Shown piece after piece: positions 59,300 through 64,000 of a stretch of 64,000 nt of DNA; the stretch's first letter is position 1; each line of letters begins with the position of its first letter. The position numbers were made by a program, and so were the translations under genes. A model generated the notes under the pieces. That model saw only the letters and a list, made by a program, of their open reading frames with translations, made no database searches and was not told where the DNA came from. Source of the stretch: an uncultured Aquimarina sp. (GTDB taxonomy: Bacteria; Bacteroidota; Bacteroidia; Flavobacteriales; Flavobacteriaceae); the NCBI GenBank assembly GCA_947498765.1, contig CANMLG010000005.1:208500-272499 (forward strand). Direction: 5' to 3'.

Positions 59300-61258
59300 T
59301 TATTGTGAAACAATTATAAATTCACTTCGTCGGTTTAATTGATGTTTCTCTTTAGAACAAGGAATTCCATTAGCACACTCATTAACTAACTGACTCTCTC
59401 CGTAGCCTTTTCCAGTTAAACGATCACGATTAATCTTCCCTTTTTCAACAATATAGTCAATAGTTGATTTATTTCTATTCGAAGATAAAACCATGTTATA
59501 CTCATCATTCCCTCGACTATCTGTATGTGAACGCACATCAATTTTCATTGCTGGATATTCTTGCATTACTGCAATAACTTTAGCTAATTCGACTGCGGCA
59601 TCTTGACGAATATAATATTTATCAAAATCAAAGTATATAGGGTTCAAATTTAAAATTTTCCCTAAATCTTGTCCAATCTTAGCCTCTTTTATCGTTTTTT
59701 CAAGTTCTAAAGTTACTTCTAAGGTTTCATTTGCAGTCGGTGTTGAAACTAATTCCTCTTCCGTAGTGTATGATTCTTTGGTTGCTCTTAAAAAATAGGT
59801 TTTATCGCATTCTGTAACAAAACTAAAAGTAGCTGCCTCCCCTACTTTAACTTTTTCTACTATGTTATTTTTCTCATTATAAAGACTTACTTCCGCTCCT
59901 GGCAATAATTCCTTTGTGTCTTTATCAACAACAGTCCCATTCAATAAAATTTCACAATCCTCTCTAATATCTTCTAGTTGTATAAATTTATAAATATCAT
60001 CATCTCCTTGACCGCCTTCTCTATTTGACGAAAAATAACCTGTTTTAGTTTCCTCATTTATAATAAATGCAAAATCATCTTGAGGCGTATTAGCTGGTTT
60101 ACCTAAATTATATATTTCATTAAAGTTTCCATTAGTATCATTTTTGGATACATATAAATCTAATCCTCCTAAACCTATATGTCCGTTTGATGCAAAATAC
60201 AAACTTCCACTTTTACTAATAAAAGGATAAGCTTCTCTACCTTCAGTATTTATTTTAGGTCCTAAATTTTTTGGTTCACCTAAAGTACCGTCTTCGGCTA
60301 TATCAACAACATATAAATCTGTATGACCATAACCTCCTGGCATGTCTGATGAAAAATATAGTTTCTTATTATCTGGACTTAACGCTGGGTGCGAAACTGT
60401 ATACTCATCACTGTTCAAACTAATTTCTGTAGGTTTTGTCCAAACTGTTTTTTTAACTCGTTTTGATGTATATATTTTTAATTTATTTGTGCCATTTTTA
60501 TCTTTTTTGAAATTACCATTTGTATAATTATTTCGAGTAAAATAAACCGTTTTTAAATCATTAGTAAATACAGGTGTAGACTCATGAAATTTTGTATTTA
60601 AACGTCTATTAAATTTTCTAAGTTTTTCAACCTCACCAGAGTCTTCTGCTATTTTACCCACATATAAATCTAAAAAAGGTTTATTATTCCATTCATGTAC
60701 ACGCTTTGCAAACACACCAGTATCCCTTGCTGAAGCAAATAATAAGCGCTCCCCAAAATAAGCAGGCCCAAAGTCACTATATACAGAATTTGCGGTAATA
60801 TTTTTCACTTTATATCTTCCGGATTGCAAATCAATTTTACGAAGATATTCAGGTTCTTCTTGATAGTTTTTTGCCCGTAAATCTTCTCCTTTCGCTGTAT
60901 AAAATTTATTCATAAACTCATCAGCAAGCTCATATTGTTCTACAGCTTTTAAAGATTGTGAAAAACGGAAATAATACTCAGGATCCAAACCATTAACGTC
61001 ATCATTAACTAATTCGCCATACCACTTAACTGCATTTGCATAATCTGCGTTATAATAGTAACTGTTTCCTAATTTTTGAAACAAATCAGCACTTCGATAT
61101 CCTTTTTCGGCCACTTTAAGCAACACTTTTTGCACATCTACATAAGCATAGCGTTCATAACTTTTTCCTGCTTGCTCTAATTTCTTTTGTTGTGCAACAC
61201 AAAAAAAAGAAACTAAAAAAGAAACTACTAACGTTAAAATGTATTTTTTCCTCATCAT
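59300..61258 (-). CDS. OmpA-family protein with PD40 propeller (T9SS/gliding-associated type)
   Basis: The 652-residue protein has a signal peptide (about 1-22), TPR-like helices (about 25-140), a WD40/PD40 beta-propeller (about 150-430, with repeated LYFSSD/LYFASN-type strands), a carboxypeptidase-regulatory-like domain (about 435-520) and a C-terminal OmpA peptidoglycan-binding domain (about 535-652, DVRSHTDSRGNDEYNMVLS, GKGYGES). Such proteins anchor outer-membrane complexes to peptidoglycan and are commonly encoded after PorP/SprF genes. It lies 35 bp after the PorP/SprF gene. Confidence 0.9.
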   Translation of the reverse strand: MMRKKYILTLVVSFLVSFFCVAQQKKLEQAGKSYERYAYVDVQKVLLKVAEKGYRSADLFQKLGNSYYYNADYANAVKWYGELVNDDVNGLDPEYYFRFSQSLKAVEQYELADEFMNKFYTAKGEDLRAKNYQEEPEYLRKIDLQSGRYKVKNITANSVYSDFGPAYFGERLLFASARDTGVFAKRVHEWNNKPFLDLYVGKIAEDSGEVEKLRKFNRRLNTKFHESTPVFTNDLKTVYFTRNNYTNGNFKKDKNGTNKLKIYTSKRVKKTVWTKPTEISLNSDEYTVSHPALSPDNKKLYFSSDMPGGYGHTDLYVVDIAEDGTLGEPKNLGPKINTEGREAYPFISKSGSLYFASNGHIGLGGLDLYVSKNDTNGNFNEIYNLGKPANTPQDDFAFIINEETKTGYFSSNREGGQGDDDIYKFIQLEDIREDCEILLNGTVVDKDTKELLPGAEVSLYNEKNNIVEKVKVGEAATFSFVTECDKTYFLRATKESYTTEEELVSTPTANETLEVTLELEKTIKEAKIGQDLGKILNLNPIYFDFDKYYIRQDAAVELAKVIAVMQEYPAMKIDVRSHTDSRGNDEYNMVLSSNRNKSTIDYIVEKGKINRDRLTGKGYGESQLVNECANGIPCSKEKHQLNRRSEFIIVSQ

Positions 61259-61293
61259 ATTAGACTATTATTTAATCTTACTTTTTTTCTTTT

Positions 61294-62241
61294 TTAAAAG
61301 AAACGTGGTGTTACCAAACGACTATACTTTTTAAACAATTCAAAACGGAGAAACAACTCAAAACTCCCGTCATTTTTTTCTTGTAAATCAGTAGTATCTC
61401 TATCATAAGAAAAACCAATCAATGTACTATCCGATACCTGAAAAGCAACCAACCCAGTTACAGCAGCACTCCATCTATATGCTAAACCTGCCGTAAACTT
61501 ATCATAAAACAAGAAATTTGCAGACACATCCACTTGAAGCGGTGCTCCAAATACTAATTTAGTTAAAAAAGAAGGTTTAAATTTCACATTATCATTAATA
61601 TCAATAACATAACCAGCTATTAAGTAATAATTTAATCGTTCTTTGGCTATAAAACTAGATTCTGCTATAGAACTTGAATTGGTAGTATCAAAATGCTTTG
61701 TTTGTAATAAATTGGGCACACTAAAACCAATGTATAATTTTTTAGTATGATAGTACCCTCCAATACCAACAACTGGACTAAATTGTCCATCTATGTTATT
61801 TCTAAAAATCTCATCATTTGGATTAGCTTGATTTAATTTATTAAAATCTACATTAAACAAACGTCCTCCTGCTTTTAGTCCAAAACTCAATTTTCCAATA
61901 TCCGATGTTGGAATAGTATATGAAAAGTCGACATTAAAATACGTTTCTTGAGCTGGCCCTACAGCATCATTTATTACAGAGCCCCCAAGCCCCACTCTAC
62001 CAAGTCCAATTGGCGAATGTATGGCCAAGGTTTGTGTTCTAGGTGCTCCTTCTAGACCTACCCATTGTGATCTGTGTAAACCTATCACATTTAGTGTTCC
62101 TCTGGTTCCCGCATATGCCGGATTTATAGCTACAGTATTGTATATATACTGTGTATATTGTGCATCTTGCTGCGAAAAAACACTAGTACTGACACTAAAC
62201 AATAATATTATTAATAAAAATAGTTTATAATATACTTTCAT
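61294..62241 (-). CDS. PorP/SprF family type IX secretion membrane protein
   Basis: The 315-residue protein has a signal peptide (to about residue 24, VFSQQ) and the family start QDAQYTQYIYNTVAINPAYAG, a GLHRSQWVGLEGAP motif and outer-membrane-type beta strands. It resembles SprF, needed for surface delivery of SprB-type adhesins. It has its own promoter inside the 3' end of the preceding giant gene and is followed by the OmpA/PD40 gene. Confidence 0.93.
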   Translation of the reverse strand: MKVYYKLFLLIILLFSVSTSVFSQQDAQYTQYIYNTVAINPAYAGTRGTLNVIGLHRSQWVGLEGAPRTQTLAIHSPIGLGRVGLGGSVINDAVGPAQETYFNVDFSYTIPTSDIGKLSFGLKAGGRLFNVDFNKLNQANPNDEIFRNNIDGQFSPVVGIGGYYHTKKLYIGFSVPNLLQTKHFDTTNSSSIAESSFIAKERLNYYLIAGYVIDINDNVKFKPSFLTKLVFGAPLQVDVSANFLFYDKFTAGLAYRWSAAVTGLVAFQVSDSTLIGFSYDRDTTDLQEKNDGSFELFLRFELFKKYSRLVTPRFF

Positions 62242-62264
62242 AAGAAAAATTTAAACTTTTAACA

Positions 62265-62293
62265 CAAATATAGAATTACCTGTTTATATACAA
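62265..62293 (-). promoter_or_regulatory. Promoter of the PorP/SprF-OmpA pair inside the upstream gene's end
   Basis: On the minus strand TTG (62293-62291), 18-bp spacer, TATATTTG (62272-62265), a perfect match. The TTG and spacer lie in the last codons of the giant surface-protein gene, so the pair can be transcribed without it. Confidence 0.7.
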
Positions 62294-64000
62294 ATAACCC
62301 GACTTACATTTTTCAACCCCTTCAATTGTATACTGTATTACATAATAATATGTCCCTACAGGCAATAAATCATTACTAGCAATAGTTGCTCTACCATTGG
62401 AAACACCTACAAACAATGGCCCTTCAGGCTCTTGAGCACCTGTCCCACTTGGCTCTCCTTTATAATCGTTAGCGCTAAATACTTCAACACCCCATCGGTT
62501 ATATATTTTTACTGTATTACTATATTTAGAAATATTTCTGATAGCAAAATGATCATTATCACCATCTCCATTTGGAGAAACTGCAGTAAAAACTTCTAAG
62601 TCACTTTCTTCAATTCTAACTATAGTATCATCATTAATTACAGCATTTAGATTCAAATCAGTTATATCGATCAAGTCATCCGAATGCATATCTACAATAG
62701 GAGTAGCTACTCCTGAAAGCAATACATTCCCTGCTACACTAGCTTCACTAACAACTTCTAATGCATCAATTTCATTTGCTGTTGGCATATACCTTGATCT
62801 AAAAATAACTTCTCCTCCGTTAGCACTCAAACTTTCTATTTCGAAAATACCATTTTCAAAAAGGACTGTATTTGCTCCTTCTCTAATATCAGTTAAAATC
62901 ACATCTCTAATTTCATTTTCTCCTTGATTTATAACTCGATAAACATATTCCACTTCGTCACCTCCGTCGGCAATACCATTGTTATTTGTATCTGTATATT
63001 CACCGGATTTAAATAACACTAACTGAGGTGCAAAACCATCATTAGATTCTAATAAACCATTTCTTCCTGTAAATTCATTTACAGTTGTTTCACTAGTTAT
63101 AAAACCAGCATCATTTGCTCTTCCAGTTGTATTTTCTGTTTGAAATATCCCCCCTGGCAATGTACTAACAACTACCGATGTTTTAGTCGGACCAAAAGGA
63201 ATCCCTTCCACTTCCCAATCTCCATTGGCATCTGTAAATATCGTAAAAATTACTCCATTTACATCTTCTACTCTAATTTCTACACCTTCTAAGTTTGCTT
63301 CATTATCATCTTGTACATCATTTGCATTATAATCAAAATATACATGTCCGGTAATTCTACCATTAGGTGTTATTACACCTATACCAGTTATGCTATTGGT
63401 TTCATTTGCTATACTACCGCTAACAATATTACCTGTAGCTACTTGAATAGTTTCAACCGGTTCATCTTCTGTATCCAACAAAGTTTGCACCACAAACACT
63501 CCTGTATTTTCTCCTGGCTCAAATACGACCGTAACTGGACTTGAATTATAATCATTATTATCAGCTGCATCTGTTGGTTGTAAAGTAGTGGCTGTATTGA
63601 ATGGATTATTATCAAAAGACATATTAGTAACCACTATTTCAATTTCAGTTCTTTCCGAAACTGGTTCAGATAAGGTAACTGTAAATTCTAGATCACCTCC
63701 TTCTTGTACAATAGCATTTGATATTGTTACTACACTAGAAATATTGCTATTTGGAGTAATCTCTAATGTTACCTGACCTTCGTCTGTTCCTCCATTACCA
63801 TCACTTACCGTGTAAGGGAAAGTTATTGGTGCTGTGCTATCATCTACTGGATCAACCGTTACTGTATTGTCTGGATTTAATGTTACTAAGGTACCATCTG
63901 GTAAGGTTACTGTATCACCTGGCACTACTGGAACTCCATTTATTTCTGTAATTGTTAAAACATCTCCTTCTGGATCTGTATCTCCACTTATAATATCAAC
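62276..64000 (-). CDS. Giant T9SS type-B surface protein, C-terminal part (partial)
   Basis: The reading frame is open to the right edge (575 codons visible), so the N-terminus is missing; the GTG at 63925 is an internal valine codon. In order it shows a cadherin/Ig-like tandem module (DTDPEGDVLTIT, FPYTVSDGNGGTDEGQV), a Calx-beta domain (about 85 to 195 of the visible part), an SdrD B-like domain (GHVYFDYNANDVQDDNE), a DUF11-like domain with a DTNNNGIADGGDEVEY block and the gliding-motility-associated C-terminal domain (FTAVSPNGDGDNDHF, VKIYNRWGVEVF). It would be an adhesin delivered by T9SS with the downstream PorP/SprF partner. Confidence 0.88.
   Translation of the reverse strand, partial: VDIISGDTDPEGDVLTITEINGVPVVPGDTVTLPDGTLVTLNPDNTVTVDPVDDSTAPITFPYTVSDGNGGTDEGQVTLEITPNSNISSVVTISNAIVQEGGDLEFTVTLSEPVSERTEIEIVVTNMSFDNNPFNTATTLQPTDAADNNDYNSSPVTVVFEPGENTGVFVVQTLLDTEDEPVETIQVATGNIVSGSIANETNSITGIGVITPNGRITGHVYFDYNANDVQDDNEANLEGVEIRVEDVNGVIFTIFTDANGDWEVEGIPFGPTKTSVVVSTLPGGIFQTENTTGRANDAGFITSETTVNEFTGRNGLLESNDGFAPQLVLFKSGEYTDTNNNGIADGGDEVEYVYRVINQGENEIRDVILTDIREGANTVLFENGIFEIESLSANGGEVIFRSRYMPTANEIDALEVVSEASVAGNVLLSGVATPIVDMHSDDLIDITDLNLNAVINDDTIVRIEESDLEVFTAVSPNGDGDNDHFAIRNISKYSNTVKIYNRWGVEVFSANDYKGEPSGTGAQEPEGPLFVGVSNGRATIASNDLLPVGTYYYVIQYTIEGVEKCKSGYLYINR

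Noticed and set aside
63923..63925. Start of the right-edge surface protein at GTG 63925
   Set aside because: The frame is open to base 64000 and the upstream codons continue the same repeat module (DTDPEGDVLTIT), so the GTG is an internal valine.
1..64000. CRISPR array, prophage, integrative element or insertion sequence
   Set aside because: No regularly spaced repeats, transposase, integrase, phage structural gene or attachment-site duplication is visible on either strand.

Overview
The window looks like the chromosome of a marine, algal-polysaccharide-degrading member of the Flavobacteriaceae (Bacteroidota). The evidence is the low G+C content, the near-absence of strong Shine-Dalgarno sequences, and promoters of the Bacteroidota form TTG-N18..21-TAnnTTTG. 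Further evidence is two type IX secretion (T9SS) type-B clusters (PorP/SprF proteins plus giant proteins with the gliding-motility-associated C-terminal domain), T9SS type-A sorting domains on two GH16 enzymes, and a zeaxanthin-type carotenoid operon. I see no tRNA, rRNA, CRISPR array, insertion sequence, integrase or plasmid origin. The window reads as ordinary chromosome with a few accessory blocks.

Layout. 1-12.5 kb: the 3' end of lptB, a repeat-containing lipoprotein, a large DUF2723 membrane protein, a thioredoxin-like protein without active-site cysteines, a membrane metallophosphoesterase, polA (preceded by an unexplained terminator-ended structured segment and followed by a heptamer tandem repeat), small proteins and a two-gene ABC transporter. 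12.5-18.6 kb: a T9SS type-B unit (giant multi-Ig/TSP3 protein plus PorP/SprF). 19.3-22.5 kb: rplM-rpsI-rpsB-tsf with a textbook promoter and candidate ribosomal-protein leaders. 22.5-24.7 kb: a compact MerC-like / FolE / COG0523 GTPase operon behind a perfect 23-bp palindrome, probably a zinc-starvation operon. 24.8-28.4 kb: a 1200-residue multidomain GH16 beta-agarase. 29.1-31.8 kb: rlmN-tlpA-like-VF530 operon and an MtfA-type peptidase.

32.1-37.7 kb: a same-strand operon with a CarH/LitR-like MerR regulator, crtI, crtB, crtZ, crtY and a double-rhodanese protein. Together these would convert geranylgeranyl diphosphate through phytoene, lycopene and beta-carotene to zeaxanthin; an idi gene at 58.7-59.2 kb supplies the isoprenoid precursor pool. 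The regulator keeps the W-x9-EH cobalamin-pocket signature but has Asn at the expected lower-ligand His. 38.1-41.3 kb: an ammonium transporter followed by two unknown exported proteins. 41.3-46.1 kb: DUF4494, then a divergent GH15 / OtsA-OtsB trehalose pair. 46.2-51.0 kb: an orphan carbohydrate-binding-type protein, a small GC-rich candidate RNA in an AT-rich desert, a near-leaderless DUF1456 gene, sucC and a second GH16 red-algal-galactanase-like enzyme. 51.2-59.2 kb: lysA, two small unknown-function clusters, a HAD phosphatase, an M61 peptidase, a DUF4369 lipoprotein and idi. 59.3-64 kb: a second T9SS type-B unit (OmpA/PD40 protein, PorP/SprF and the 3' part of a giant surface protein that runs off the right edge).

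How it fits together: the GH16 enzymes and the giant type-B proteins are T9SS clients, matching a surface-active, probably gliding, alga-associated lifestyle. Carotenoids, trehalose metabolism and ammonium uptake fit a sunlit, osmotically variable, nitrogen-poor marine habitat. The most promising under-described items are the MerC-FolE-COG0523 operon with its palindromic operator, the degenerate CarH-like regulator, and several terminator-ended or GC-rich intergenic segments that may be small RNAs.
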